From Emydura subglobosa (Eukaryota > Chordata > Testudines > Chelidae): a DNA stretch of 64,000 nucleotides. The DNA lies in contig ML680097.1 of NCBI GenBank assembly GCA_007922225.1, forward strand, positions 1 through 64,000, given 5' to 3'. Positions 11,392 through 24,607 of this stretch are shown here, piece by piece. The notes below the pieces were generated by a model. It worked only from the letters and a program-made list of their open reading frames with translations, was not told where the DNA came from and did no database searches. The position numbers and the translations under genes are program-made. How positions within the stretch are numbered: position 1 is the stretch's first letter; each line of letters starts with the position of its first letter.

Positions 11392-12452
11392 TAAGAACGG
11401 CCATACTGGATCAGACCAATGGTTCATCTGGCCCAGTGTCCTGTCTTCCGACAGTGGCCAATGCCAGGTGCTTCAGAGGGAATGAATAGAACAGGTAAGC
11501 ATCAAGTGACCCATCCCACCAGCCATTCCCAGCATCTGGCAAACAGCGATCCCTGCCTACCTGGCTCATAGCCATCGTTGAACCTATCCTTCGTGAATTT
11601 ATCTAGTTCTTTTCTGAACCCCATTTTAGTTTTAGCCTTCACAACATCCTCTGGCAAGGAGTTCCACAAGTTGACTGTGCTTTGTATGAAGAAATACTTC
11701 CTTCTGTTCATTTTAAATCTACTGCCTATTAATTTCATTTGTTGACCACTAGTTCTTGTGTTATGAGAAAAAGTAAATAACACTTCCTTATTTTATTTAC
11801 TTTCCCCACACCAGACCACAGTCTATCATATTCCCTCTTGGCCATCTCTTTTCCAAGATGAAAAGTCCAAGTCTTATTAATCTCTCCTCATATGGAAGTG
11901 TTTCCATACCCCTAATCATTTTAGTTGCCATTTTCTGTGCCTTTTCCAATTCCAATATAACTTTTTTGAGGTGGGGTGACCGGATCTGCAGACAGTATTC
12001 AAGATGTGGTCATACCATGGATTTATATTGAGGCATTATGATATTTTCTGTCTTATTATCTATCCCTTTTCTAATGATTCCTAATGTTCTGTTAGCTTTT
12101 TTGACTGCTGTTGCACATTGAGTGGATGTTTTCTGAGAACTATCCACTGTGACTCCAAGATCTCTTTCTTGAGTGGTAACAGCTAATTTAGACCCCATTG
12201 TTGTATATGTATAGTTGGGGTTATATTTTCCAATGTGCATCACTTTGCATTTATCAACATTGAATTTCATCTGCCATTTTGTTGCCCAGTCACCCCGTTT
12301 TGTGAGATCCCTTTGTAACTCTTCGCAGTCTGCTTTGGATTTAACTATCTTGAGTAGTTTTGTATCATCTGCAAATTTTGCCACCTCACTGTTTACCCCT
12401 TTTTCCAGATCATTTATGAATATCTTGAACAGCACCGGTCCCAACGCTGTAT
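11392..12452 (-). mobile_element. CR1 LINE, 5'-truncated (antisense), second subfamily
   Basis: The right half encodes the reverse transcriptase palm with an intact FADD (minus frame 12444-12010, INDLEKGV and FADDTK). A stop then breaks it, and the left part holds the remaining C-terminal region and 3' tail (cataagaacataagaacggcc). It differs from the copies at 5.9 and 9.7 kb in its 3' sequence. Confidence 0.88.
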
Positions 12453-12705
12453 GATCAGAGCGAGAAGGAAAAGGAGACCCACAGAGACCTGAATTGCTTG
12501 CACCCCAGTCTAGCCATCAACAAGGACAAGTCACGGGCCAAACTTCCACCATGAGAGGACAGTTTTGAAGAGCATGTCAAAAGAGAATCTCGGAAAAGAT
12601 TTGGATGTCTTCGCACATAGATAAATCAGATATTGGATCACCATTGCAATGTAAACAGAAAAGTGGATTCTTCAAGGGCCCAATGGCATCTGAGCTTCTT
12701 CAAGA

Positions 12706-12948
12706 CCTTATCTGACTGCGGCTGGCCCGAGTCAGCTGACTCAGGCTCGTGGGACTCAGCCTGTGGGACTAAAAATTGCAGTGTAGATGGTTGGGCTTAC
12801 CGGATTTCAGAGCCGGGGCCTCAGCCTGAGACTGAATGTCTATATTGCAATTTTTGCCCACCAATTCAAGCCCCATGGACCCGAGTCGATTGACCTCAGC
12901 TCTGAGGCTCAGTGTTGTGGGTTTTTATCACAACATAGACATACCCCA
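12706..12948. mobile_element. Probable Harbinger-type MITE
   Basis: Contains an internal inverted pair (AAAATTGCAGTGTAGA near 12772, TCTATATTGCAATTTT near 12838) and ends in 'acatagacataccc', the terminal motif of the full Harbinger element at 45.7-49.6 kb. The left border is uncertain. Confidence 0.4.
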
Positions 12949-14715
12949 AGTAATTTGGGAGCCTAAATCCCTGTGTCAAAGGGCACTTTGGGCCACATTT
13001 ACCAAGGTATCTGGCCCCTAGAGATGCAGATAGACAAGCAGAGTTGCAAAATCAGCTCTCCAGCCCAGAGACTGTAACAGTGAGGTGGGTGTCTCAGTGA
13101 GCTCTGTTCTGATTAGGGGTGTTAAGAAAGGGGAAGAGATCTTGGGTTTTGGTCCACAACCGGAGCTCCTAGGTGCTACTGCAATCCAAATAAATAATAA
13201 TAGTCTGTTCCTCAAGACATGGCTCTAACTCCAGCCTGCTGACTCAAAGCCAAGAGCACTCAGGACAGAGACAGTGACGGTAACAGAGCTGCTGACTATT
13301 TCTAAAAAACTGGGGTGAGAGGGGAACCCAGCAGAGGAAGAGGAAAAGGAAAAGGAAGATGTCACCAGGGCCAACAGGTAAATGATCTGTCTGGCTCATT
13401 CTTCTCTCTCTGGGCCCCTCTGCACTCAGATTTTGCACCAATGTCACTAAATCAGGTGAAAAACTCATTTAGTTCAATCAGCACAACTCACTAGCTTATA
13501 TGTAGTCATATGGTTGTGGCTTTGGAAGAACTACACAGGCACCTTTATACCGCTCTAACGGCACCCTGTCAATTTAACTAAACAGGGTTTTTCTACCAAT
13601 TTAATTGCATCAGTGCAAAAACAGAGGGCAGCCCAGCCCAGCCCTCTCCCTCCATGCATAGTCATCATTTATCTACCTAAGTGTGGAAGCCCTTGGCTCA
13701 GGGCTGGCTTCTGTGCTTCTGCTCCATGGAGTGTGTGTGTGGGGTGGGAGCTGCCAGGAGCTGGGGCAGGGACCTGGATGGGATATCTTGCCTAAGCGAT
13801 GGCTATGGGGCAAGAGGCTATGATTTGGCATTGGCCACAGTCGGAAGATGGGACATTGGACTAGACTGACCATTGGTCTGACCCAATATGCCATTCTGAT
13901 GTTCTTATGCCCTCCAAGGGCAACTGAGGGGCGTAATACCACCTCAGTGCTGCTCCTAGGAGCTCAGGGCAGGGAGACATTACCTCAGCTACGCTCACTG
14001 ATAACTGCAGAATCGTGTCACCCTCCCTATTCACTGCAGATTCCAGTGCCAAGCTGCCCTCCTTGTTTTTAAAGATTTCCGGGCACTTGCTCCAGCTGGC
14101 TTCAGGGCCTTGTGTCTCCCTGCTCCCACAGTGTCGGCGCAAGAGCCTTCTCCTCCGCAGTGTGTGCTGCTCAGCGCATGGTTCCTGCATCCCCCCATGC
14201 ACTGATGCACCAGCTTTCCTCGAACCTCACTAGGCAGCGTCTTTCCAGCCCACCATCAGCCCCGATGAATGCCCATCCTGTCCCTCTCATGAGACGTCGC
14301 ACCAAACAGTCTCTGGGAGCATCAGCCAAAGCACAGGCCCCAGTTCCAACCCCGCCAGCCGTAGGCCTCGCTGGAGCCCTAGGCATAACTAAGTGTGAAC
14401 CAAAAGCTGTGAACCAAAGCAGGCCCGGCCTGGGCAAAATATCACCACCCTAGGCGGTAGCTAATGCCAAGTGAGCACATTCCCGGCTGGAGAGGCTGGT
14501 ATAAAACCACACCGTGCTCTCACAGCTTCTCCCTGGCTTTGGGATCACTGAGTGCTGGGACGATAAACAAACGGGCAACAGGCCGTTCTGGCAAATGCTG
14601 CCTTGGCGCCCAAAGGGAGGCGACACTGGCGCAGAGACGTACGAAGCGAGCCTGGGAAGCAGTGAGGACAGCAAGCCAAGCAGAGGGCGCAGGAGGCCTC
14701 AGGCAGGGGGATACG

Positions 14716-15240
14716 TGGGGTTGCCAACTTCCAAATTCCTTAAAACCGGACGCTACAGCCCCCTCCCCCGGTCGGTCCCTCCCCCAGTTGCTTGTTCCCC
14801 CTCCCTCTCCCCCCATCACTCGCTCACTCCTCCTCCCCTGCTCACCCCCCCATTGCACCCCCCTCACTTGTTCCCTCTCCCCCTCCCCCATCGCTCCCTC
14901 GGGACTCACCTCACCTGCACAGCCGGGCCAGGAGCTGATGCGGAGCCCGCCTGCCCGGCAGATCCATGTAGGAGGTGGCCCCGGCTGCTGAGAAAGAGCT
15001 GGCATGGGTTGATGACCAGGAGACTCCCCCTGTGCTGCTCTGCCCGCCCTCTGCGCTGGCCCTTCCCGATCCCCACACCCCAGGCCAGGCTGGCGGGGGG
15101 GACCCATGTGGCGGTGGTGTTTGCAGGCCACGCCGCCTCTGTTCTGGTGCCCCTGCAGGTGGCAACCGGACGTTTGGTGTCCAGTCAGTCCACCCTACAG
15201 GTGCCCTCTCGACCGGAAACTGGGCATCTGGCAATGCTAA
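14716..15240. mobile_element. GC-rich TIR element
   Basis: The left end 'gttgccaacttcc...aaaaccgga' matches, inverted, the right end 'accggaaactgggcatctggcaa'. It is C-rich inside (14760-14900). Related ends occur at 21484 and near 22085-22115. Several long open frames here are by-products of the high GC content. Confidence 0.5.
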
Positions 15241-16085
15241 GGGCGTTCTGCAGACTAGCTGTTGGGATCAGCTGAGCCGGGGTCAAACACGACATGCCCT
15301 GCCAGCACCAGGGTTTCGAAACATGCTGGGCGGCCTGGTTTATAAAAGCATCTCTGACCTCCCGATAGGTTTCTCATTGCCACAGCACCCACTCAGCATG
15401 GATTTGTATCCGCCCCCACCGCAAAGCAAGAGAGAGCCATCCCGGTGTCACAGCTGCAGGGACTGGCCGAAGGGCGCACAGCGAGCCTGAAGCCGAGCCG
15501 GGAACTGAATGCCAGTCTCCTCCAGGCCTGCCTGATGACCTGCCCCCTCGACCATCCTTCCCACCTTACCCTGCTCTAGCCAAGGCCGTGGCGTCTGTGC
15601 AGACAGGACCCCAACTGTGACTGGGGGCTCTAGGCGCTACCATGGTAATAATGGGAGCAGAGTGTTCCTGGGTAACCCACTGGGTCAGGATCACACAACT
15701 GGAACCAGTCAGGGACCAGTAGCCACCAAGACCGCCCTGCTGCAGCTGTGTCAGCTTTGAGGAACCTGGGTTTCACAGCTTCCTTTGCTGCCAGGACCGC
15801 AGATGCTTCCTGCAGGGCTAAGCGGGGACGACGCGTTCCCGTGAACGGTGACTCAGGCTGCAACCCACGCTGTCACTGATGCTCTTTGGCAGCTGTTTCC
15901 ATGCTGAGAGCGGGTGAGAAGAGCACTGCTCTGCCCCGGTGGTGGGGGTGGTCCTTGTCGTGGTCGGGGTCCCTGCTGCGTCTGAGGCTTCTACAATGTA
16001 CATTGCAGACCAGGATTGAATGGAGGCGGTGTTCTTCCAAGCTCCTCCCACAAGAAAAGCTCCTCCCACCTGAGACTCAGCTCTC

Positions 16086-16815
16086 AGAAGTCTCAGCATG
16101 GAAATTAATGCAGAGAAAACCAAGCTGATGACAAACAACCGTGATGGGATCAACTCATCCATCACTGTCAGTGGAGAAGAGCTGGAGACAGTGAAACAGT
16201 TCAAGCGTCTGGGCGCAATCATCACCGACGAGGGATCAAAGGCCGAAATTCTGGAAATTCTGCACAAACAACAGCAGCACTGGCAAAGCTGAAGCCAATC
16301 TGGAGGAACAAGAACATCTCCCTGAAGTCCAAATTGAAACTGCTGCACGCACTGGTCATCTCCATTTCTTTGTATGCGTGCGAGACATGAACCCTTACAG
16401 CCGAACTTGAAAGGAAAATGCCGGCAGTGGAGATGAGATACTTCCATAAAATCTTGGGCAACTCCTACCTTGACCATGTCACTAATGACGAGGTTCGGAA
16501 CACTATCACCCAATGTGCTGGGTCATATGAAGGAAGATCTCCTGATGACCATGAAGAAGCGCAAGCTGAAGTGGTCCGGCCCTGTAACAAGATTGTCTGG
16601 CCTATCCAGGATCATCCTCCAAGGGATAGTCCAGGGGAGGAGAAGAAGAGGCAGGCAGAAGACGAGATGGACTGACAACATAAAAGAATGGACAGGAACG
16701 GACTTCGCGGAGACTCGGGCACTGACACACAATCCTCAGGGGTGGACACAATTGGTTGCTCATTCATCAGTGATGGTGCCCCAACGACCAGTGCAGTTAT
16801 GGGAATGACAACGAT
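16086..16815 (+). mobile_element. RTE-like non-LTR retrotransposon, degenerate 3' part
   Basis: Pieces in different frames match the C-terminal region of an endonuclease/reverse-transcriptase protein: MEINAEKTKLM and QFKRLGAIITDEGSK (16098-16240), LYACE followed by a stop near 16388, then KKRKLKWSGPVTR, GRRRRGRQKTRW and DNIKEWTG (16550-16700). Frameshifts and stops make it dead. The tail is AT-rich (acaacgataacaataat). The RTE assignment rests on these motifs only. Confidence 0.75.
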
Positions 16816-17019
16816 AACAATAATATAGAGATGCTGAATTTACGGCCAATTAGAACAACCTGTAACCCACTATCCCCTCCCCCCCTTTGTCCTCCAACTA
16901 CAGGGGTGTTAGCGGGCCACTCTGCCTTCAATGCTCCCATAGAACGTGTGCTAACTGCTTCTGCTACACTAGCTGTTTGGTCTTGTATTGACATTCTGAC
17001 ATTCTCAGCACCTTTCCAC

Positions 17020-17165
17020 TGGCGGGACATGTATTATCATCCCCATTTCACAGCAAGGTACACCGAGACACAGATGGGAGACATGTCACAGAGCTGGAAA
17101 TAGAACCCAGGAATCTAAATTTCCAGTCCCCCCTTCTGTAACCACTAGACCCCACTCCTCTCTCA
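17020..17165 (-). repeat. MIR-like SINE fragment (antisense)
   Basis: Contains 'atccccatttcacagcaaggtacaccgagacacag' followed by 'gaacccagga' and 'ctaaccactagacc'-type sequence, which is the MIR core read backwards. Confidence 0.55.
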
Positions 17166-17539
17166 GAGCCAGGGACAGAACCCAGGAGTCTTGACTCCCA
17201 GTCTCCTGTTTTACCCACTTATCCCTGCGGAGCCTGCACCTTCTTCCCTTCAGGGCACCTACACTGGTGCCACCTCATTAGCCCAGTGAGGGAGTGGGGG
17301 AAAGAGGGAGTGTGCCCGTCCGTGCCCAGGGTAGCCAACTGATAATGCCAAGGTCAGGGCAGGCTGCAAAAGGAGAACAGATTCTCCCCACGCTGGTGGG
17401 TGACACTGAAGCCCGGCTTCCCAACCAGCCACGAACTGCTTCTGATTTCCCCACACTGGATATCAAAAAGCCAGTCCACAAATGCCCACAGCCCCCTTCA
17501 CTGCATTCCAGTTCCTGGCCCCCAAATCAACACTAGATC

Positions 17540-18362
17540 CAGCAAAGAGACCAGTTATTAAAACTCTCTGCTCTTTACTAAAAAGGTTCCCTCTGACCCC
17601 AAAGGGTCAGCCACAGCACCAGATCAATATAAGTTTGGATCTTACCTAAAATACCACGCTGGCAGCCAATCCTTTAGTGTCTAAACTAAAGGTTTATTGT
17701 GAAAAGAAAGAAATAAACCATGAGAGAAATGTTAAAGGGTTAAAGTAAAGCACAGATATACAAATGATTAGAAATCCATATACTTCAGGTTTCTGGAAGA
17801 AATGTGGATTTGCAGGCTTGTGTAGTTCTCTCTGGTTCACATCCAGTACCTGGATGGGTCTAAGTCTTTCGGTTCAGTTGCAAGATGAATTGGTCCAGAG
17901 GTAGGTGTATGTCTGCAGACTGGACAGGAACAAAGACAAAATGGTTTCTCTGGCTTGATCTTATATACCCTCTGTCTTTTGGCCATGTGGCCTGTGAAAT
18001 TTGCAGGAGCTAAAATGGAGTCCAGAGTCACATGGGCCAATCCTGGTGACTCTTCAAGTGTGCCTGGGGTCCAGTCACGTAAGCAGGTTCTGGTGACTCA
18101 TTAGTGATGCTGGCTTCTTTCTCTGGGCCCCTTGTACCTGGGAATGTCTTAATGGGCCATTACGCTGACCACCTATCTGGGGTGTTGCTCAGGCAGACAA
18201 TTCGAAACACAGATATCTCAAATACATCTATAACTTCCATTTCACATATCACACATGAACATAAGTAATATTCTCTTACTTAGCATAACATAACCTTCCT
18301 AACAGTACCTGACATGGCCTATCCCACATGGATTATTATGATTCTGCCATGCTGATGTCACA
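17540..18362 (-). mobile_element. LTR-like segment, probable solo LTR (antisense)
   Basis: On the minus strand it begins near TGTGACATC (18362), has a TATA-type box TATATAAG (rc of 17958-17967) and an AATAAA (rc of 17693-17698) about 265 bp further on, the layout of an LTR. No gag/pol is adjacent. Borders are approximate. Confidence 0.45.
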
Positions 18363-18676
18363 CAATATACTAACTGCCCCCCCTCTCAAGCCAGCCCGCA
18401 TGACAGGGAGGTTGTTGGATTTGAAAAGCGATGGAGGTGCGATGAGGCCAGGAGATATTGGGGGCCCGATCCAGGCACCAGGTGAGAAGGTGCTTTCATT
18501 GGAAGCAGCAAGCTCATGTATATGAAGCGGGGTGGGGCAGGCAGAGCTTGGAGCATCTTTCTTCTGTGATTAATGTGGGTGAATTTCACCCCTTTGCAAA
18601 GGGACAGCACAAAAGCCTGAAATGGGGTTTAAGGGGTGCCCAGGCCTCATGGCACGGGAGTGGATTTCAGCCTGTA

Positions 18677-19878
18677 TTAAGAGCTGAGGGTGCGAGGGGC
18701 ATCCAAATGTTTTACGCAGGAGCAGCTTTGCCACAGATCCACCTGCAGATGCGTCCCAGGGGTTTGGGGCAAGGATGGATGGTGATGGGTCCCACTGCTC
18801 AGAGTTATCCAAACTGTGTCTGTGCTAACACCCCCACCCCCACCATCCTGCTCCCCACTGAGATCAGGGGATGTGTCTGTCTGTCCTGCAGTAGGACAGA
18901 GGAGCTCTGTCCACGACTCAGATCCAGATGATGCACAGACACACAACTCCGAACAGCTGGAGAGCTTGCAGTCTCCATGGGGCATGTCGCAGTGAGTGAG
19001 GGCAATGTCCAGAGAGCGGGCAGAGGGGCCCAGCAATGTGTTAAGGGTGATCATTACAAAACACTTCATCCGAGTGCCTCTTTCCAAAGGGGGGTTCTGC
19101 TCTGCAAAGCGGCTGTAAAAAAAGAGCCCCTGCCTCCCCCACCACCCACCCTTGTGAATACTGGAGCCGGAGCTTATGCAGTTTCCCGAGAGACGCTCAG
19201 CTCCCTGGTGAAGCCAGTCTGGGGGCTCCGTGTCTCTCGCCCCAATTCCCAAGTCACTTTTCAGAACAGAACCGCGCTGTGCTGGGGTCACATGGCAGCA
19301 GGGATCTGGAGATAGGCCCAGTGGGGAGATCAGCCCTGGAAAGCACTGACCGAAGGAGATGCATTCGCTGCAGTTGAGTCCTGGCCATTCTCTCACAAGG
19401 GCTGCTGCTGGGCTCTGTGGTCTGGTGGGAACCCACCTCTGGCGAGACGCCAGCATTGTCCCAGTACCCCTGGGAGTTGAACAGCCTCCCCCGAGGTAAC
19501 CCCCATTCTTGTCTTTCCAGCATCCCCTCTCTCCTCTGTCTGATCCCTCCCCAAACCTCACCACCGTTTGCGCCATATCAGCCCGTCGCTGAGCTGCTGC
19601 CCCACGCGATGGTGAAACCCACCCTCCACAGCAGGGCCAGCGCACACGCTTGTTCCCACTGAAATCGCACATCAGCCGTATGCCCAGGACTCCCATCATT
19701 CCTTCCTTCCCACCAGGCGTAAGTGGCGCCTCGGCCCCATGCCGGCTCCCCGCCCAGGATGCGTGTCACCAAGGGAGGGGTAGGGGTCGAGGCATCGTAC
19801 CTGCTGCCTTTGGTTGGCGATCACCATCAGAGCGGAACCCCGGGCCATGCAGGAGTCTCCCGCCGCCGGCCAGGACAT
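18677..19878 (-). other. Unassigned GC-rich stretch with a long open minus frame and a possible first exon
   Basis: The minus strand is open for 340 codons (19699-18677) without a recognisable domain. Just upstream, in a CpG-rich patch, 19878-19801 reads ATG...CAACCAAAGGCAGCAG followed by GTACGA, which would serve as a first coding exon ending in phase 0. A possible second exon is 19427-19357 (acceptor CCACCAG, donor GTCAGT). I recognise neither protein. It may be chance in GC-rich DNA or part of a small unknown gene. Confidence 0.15.
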
Positions 19879-19999
19879 CTTATCCTAGGAAAGAACCGAA
19901 CACGTCCCTTGGTTCCCACTCGGCACCGGGGAACGCCTGCCGGAGAACACACCAGAGCCAGCGTGGGACCAGGCGGGATGGGTGTGAAGGCTCCTGTCC

Positions 20000-21480
20000 A
20001 GGAGAGCATTTCAACCAGTGCTCAGCTTCGAGCGGGTGAGTGATACAACGGGGCTGGGATTTCTAGTGTTCAGCACCCACGGCGACGCTATGGAGCAGGT
20101 TTACTTGAGTTAACCTGTCCGGTTCGATTCGGGTTCTGAATTCACCCTCATCCCTGCAGTATCCCAGCACCTTCCAGTCATTCATTAAGCGACACGTCTA
20201 ACCTCTTTCTCCTGAGGTTTCTTGCCTCCCACCCTCTCCCCAGGAGGAACTGTGTGCGCCATGGAGGGGTTTATTTGGGGACGATTTTGTTATTTAAACG
20301 TCCCCACACGCTGCTCTACCAGGAAAGGCCGATCGGACGAGGGGCCTGGCATTTGGAGCAGGAGTGGGGGAGGTTTGGGATGATCCCTCATTCCTAGGGA
20401 GTGCATCCCACAGTCTGGGGCTGGCCCCCAAAGAAGCGCTGTCTCCTGCACAGAACAGCACTTGCCTGCCCCACCACCCACAGGTCCAGTTGGGCAGAAA
20501 GTGCCCAGGGGCCTGATGAACAAAGCTGTCAACTATGGCCCTATCCTGGAGCTTCAGGCTATCAGGGATCCTGGTCATGAAGCGTCTTGGAGAGAAGGAC
20601 TGAGTTCTTGAACTTGACATGCTATTCAATGGGGAGCCAGTACAGGGAACGGAAACCTGTCCCCAACGGTGGGTGTTGAGCACTTTGGGAAATCTGGCCT
20701 GTTCTGTGAGACTCACTCACAAATTGCTGCGAGCCGGGTGGACGTTTTGTGCCGATGAACTCTGTGTCTACTTGTGGAACAAGAGAGCCAAAAACCTGTG
20801 TAAAAACTCACCTGTGCGCCACATATTCTTTATTTACTTCCAATTCTCACTAGCACCCAGCGAAACGCTTGCAAAGAACGACTGGATTCTTTTTCTTCCA
20901 TCAGCTGCTCATGAGCTGATGAAGAAATTGTAGCAAGTTTTCAGTTTTTGGAATTATTCATGAATTTCATCTTGATTTTCCCTGAGCCCTGATGAAAAAG
21001 TTTGTCAGATGGTTTCTCGCAAATAGCTAAACTTTGACATTCATCCACTGTCAGGTAGCTACGTAAGTCACATTGTATTGTTGTGCCTCTGCCAAGCAGA
21101 AGCGGATGGCAGAGTCTTGCAGGTCGGATTCCCATTGAAAGAGAAATCAGTAATGTGATATTCTCTTAGTGTAATTTGTTTATTCACAATCTGTGCACTA
21201 GTCCTGGAACAGAGGTGCTCACAAACAGCATGCAGACCAATCCGGGACCTCAGCCCACTTACAAATGTCCATTTTCCAAGGAGCAACTCAGCCCCATGAA
21301 CTGACTCTAGTTAGAGAGTCCCCTGGCTGCTTGCAACAGCTCCCCTAAAAGAAATTGAATCACAAAACTAACAACAAACAACAACACAACATGTCTTGAA
21401 GGACTGAACGCTGCTCAGACACAAAGAACAAGAACCTGCAAGATGATGTACAACACGTGCACTCCACCATAACAGTGTTG
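20000..21480. other. Intergenic, nothing assigned
   Basis: No exon-like block with matching splice sites, no transposon ends and no RNA gene recognised. Open frames here are short and lack known motifs. Confidence 0.5.
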
Positions 21481-21483
21481 TAC

Positions 21484-22120
21484 CTAGGGTTGCCAGGTAC
21501 TTTCCGGTTGAAAAGGGAATCTGGCAGTGTCTGGTCAGCAGTGCATCAAAAGTCCATTTGCCATGGGCAGGGGGAGGCACCGGCTTATCAACCCATGCCA
21601 GCCAGGGGCATAGTTTGGTGGGGGGGCATTGCCTCCCCACCCTGCAGTTCCCACCACCCCCATTTTCTGCAAGTGCTGAGCAAGGCTTGCTCTGCTCAGC
21701 CTGTCCTGAGGGTGGGGCCTCTGTCCTTCCCACACTGAGCCAGCTCACTTGGCTTCTCTCCCTGGCTGAGGGTAGCAGCTCCAGAACACTGCCTCCTGGG
21801 TCCTACTGCCTGTTGTCATCCTCTTCTAGGTGGGCTGGGTCCTGTTTCTGTGCAGTGCTGAGTGCCTGCAGGGGGACTGGACAAGGGAGGTTGGGTGGGG
21901 GAAGAGGCAGTGGGGAAGGAAGGGGGATGGGATAGGGCATGTGGAAGAGAAGGGGATGGGGGAATGGAGCAGGGCAATGGGGCAGCGGACAGGAAAGGGG
22001 AATGGGGCAGGGGAAAGAGAAGGGGATAGGGTAGGTTTGCCATCCATCTGAGTTTTGGCTTCGGTGTTGAGGTGCCATTTAGGCTTGCCAGGTGTCCGGT
22101 TTTCAGGACCTGGCAACTTT
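21484..22120. mobile_element. TIR-type element with a G-rich core
   Basis: The left end 'gttgccaggtactttccggttg' and right end 'gccaggtgtccggttttcaggacctggcaac' resemble the ends of the element at 14.7-15.2 kb. Confidence 0.4.
21880..22032 (+). repeat. G/A-rich degenerate minisatellite
   Basis: Repeats of the type GGGGAATGGGGCAGGG with many G-runs on the plus strand. Runs of three or more G at short spacing could form a G-quadruplex. Confidence 0.65.
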
Positions 22121-22947
22121 ATCCATCCCTTGATAGGCTGGATTATGTATCAGTCCAACTAGTCCAAGATGATCAGCTGTGTCCTGTTTCACCCGCATGA
22201 AAATCTTGGGTTTTTTATTAAGATATGCTCCTTTTCAGAAGTGCGTTCCAGGGCTTAGGAGAGTATACAAGGGACTGAAGCATTACATTTGTACTGCCTT
22301 AGAATGAATAGTTACAAGATTAATTCAAAACACCAAGACACTGAAATCTCAGACCATTATGTTAGTAACTAACCATTCGGTATGGGCATTACGTACGTTG
22401 CATTGGAGCCAGGACTGAAATGGCGCAAGGCCCTCTGCACTGTGGTAAATTGCACCCACAAGGAATAAGTTACTTGGGAAAGCAAATGATTATGTGGCAC
22501 CTTGGTTCATTCCTCAAAAATAAACCTAGGCTGGGAAAAGTGGCGGGCCCTCAGGAAGTGTGAGCAAGGCATTCTGGGAAGATAGCTCTTTCCTGTCGGC
22601 AATGTTTTTGGCTGACATAATCTCATGTCACTAGATGTGCATCAGGTTGGCTTCCTGTTTTATTTTTCTGAGATAAGAGATCTGCAAACTCAGAAGCCCC
22701 CGAGCTTGTCCTCTCCTGATAGCATCTGAGTCACATGGGAAACTGAAGAGGTTTCTGTTTGGTGAGTGGAATGAAGTCAGTGGGATGAATTCAGGGGTGG
22801 ATAAGGAGAGTCTAGAAGCATCTAAAAGTTGATGTAAGTTTCTGGTCCCTCCAATATGAATGTTGAACCAACTGAGATGCTGTCCCTACTTAGTGAAACA
22901 CCCTTAGATTTACTGAGCTAGATTCTTTTGGACCAAGGGTTTTTTTT

Positions 22948-23515
22948 CATAAAGTCGCAGATTTTAAAGCCAGAAGGGACCGTTAGATCATAAAGTCTCA
23001 TCTCCTGTATAACACAGACTATAGAATTTCATTCAGTTACCCTGCACTGAGCCCAGCAATGGGTGTTTGACTTGGATTCAGGAGCTGGAGAATTCCCCTC
23101 TTCCTTGGGAGTTTGTTCCAATGGTTATAATCATCCTCACTGTTAAAAATACGCCTCATTTCCAAGTTGAATTTGTCTGGCTTCTTGCTCTGCCTTTCTT
23201 TGCTAGATTAAAGAGCCATTTAATCCTGACTACTTATATGCTATAATCATGTTACCTCTTGATCTTCATTGTGATACGCTAAACAGATTGAGCTCTTTAA
23301 GTCTCTTACTGTCAGGCATTATTTTCAAGCTCTTGAATCATTTTTGTGACTCTTTTCTGCACCCTTTCCAATTGTTCAACATCCTTTTTAAAATGCGGAC
23401 ACCAGAACTGGATGCAGTATTCCAGTCTGTGTCTCAGTAATGCCATATGCAATGGTAAAATCACCTCTCTGCTCCTACGCACCACTCCCAGTTTTATGTC
23501 CACGGATCGCATTAG
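22948..23515 (-). mobile_element. CR1 LINE fragment (antisense)
   Basis: Starts with the 3'-end block 'cataaagtcgcagattttaaagccagaaggg' (compare 33574 and 58263). Further right it encodes a CR1 C-terminal piece on the minus strand (EYCIQFWCPHFKKDVEQLE). Moderately decayed. Confidence 0.75.
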
Positions 23516-24607
23516 TCCATCTGGTTACAGCGCCGCAGTGGTACAAGGTGTTTCCCAGCACTTGTCATGTTTGGGCAGGAACTAAGGATCCCAGAAAACC
23601 TCATGTATGGAGTTCCTGAAAAGGCTTACAACTGAAAAAGCTCACAGCTTGCTACAGAAAATGAAAGGACCACGAGGTAAGGTCATATGGGGAATCTTTC
23701 AGAAAGGGGACCTAGTCTATTTCCACACTTCATGGAGAAGGAAGGGTAGGAGTCCTAAGCTGTATAAACCTGGGGAGGGAGTTTTTACAGTAGGAATAAA
23801 TGAAGTGGGGACTTTATAGGATACAGTTAGGTCCTAGGACTAAACCCAAAGTTATTCATAAGCATCCTGAGAGGGTATCAGGGACATAGAATTTCATCCC
23901 GGCTGCCTTTGATCTATCAATCAATCGGAGACCTAGTTGGATGAGTACCCTTCCTTTTGCCACAGTGGAGGGAGCAATCAAATGCCCCTTTGTGCTGTGA
24001 TAGCCTACACATTGGAGATCACTGCCCAAGGCCTGGTCAGCATACATGTGGCAAGGTCTGAGAACAAGCTAAGCCATGTGGGCTGAGATGTTACCCTGGG
24101 GACTGATTACAAATGCAGGGGCTGGGGATTGCTTTGTTGCAGCTTCTTGTGTATATCAGAGGTAGAAAGGAACCAGAAAGCAGAGAGAGCGACAACCACC
24201 AGCAAGAGAAGCAGGTGTGAGTGGTGGTCCTGAAAGGGAGCAAACACCTGGCAGGGTGAGGACCCCCCATCCCTCCCTGCTGCCTGGCTGAGAATCCACA
24301 TGCTCACCACATGGCCAGCTCTGACCTATCACTGTGCTTTGTCCAGGGCGCATCCCAGTTCAGTGGGCCAGTCCTGGCCAGTCCTGATGGTTTGTTCAGG
24401 GGTCTCAGCTGGGGTGAGTGGGAGGGGAATCAGGTCCCTAGGACTAGACCCTGCCCTGGGTTAACTTCTTTGTTTGATTGATTTTGTTGAAAATTTCTGT
24501 GGGAATAACCCCATTTTTGGACCAGCTCTGCTCTGCTCCTGCCTTTCCATTATCACTGAATTGGGCCCAAGATATCACTAACTGTTTTATCCCTTTTCTC
24601 AATGCAG

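Noticed and set aside
14464..15490. Several long overlapping open frames on both strands (up to 253 codons)
   Set aside because: All are Pro/Ser/Gly-rich, lie in a GC-rich TIR element and occur in many frames at once. No domain was found.
23588..23679. Possible plus-strand exon with acceptor GGGCAG and donor GTAAGG, considered as a stalk exon of the ADGRE relic
   Set aside because: All three frames contain a stop between the two sites.
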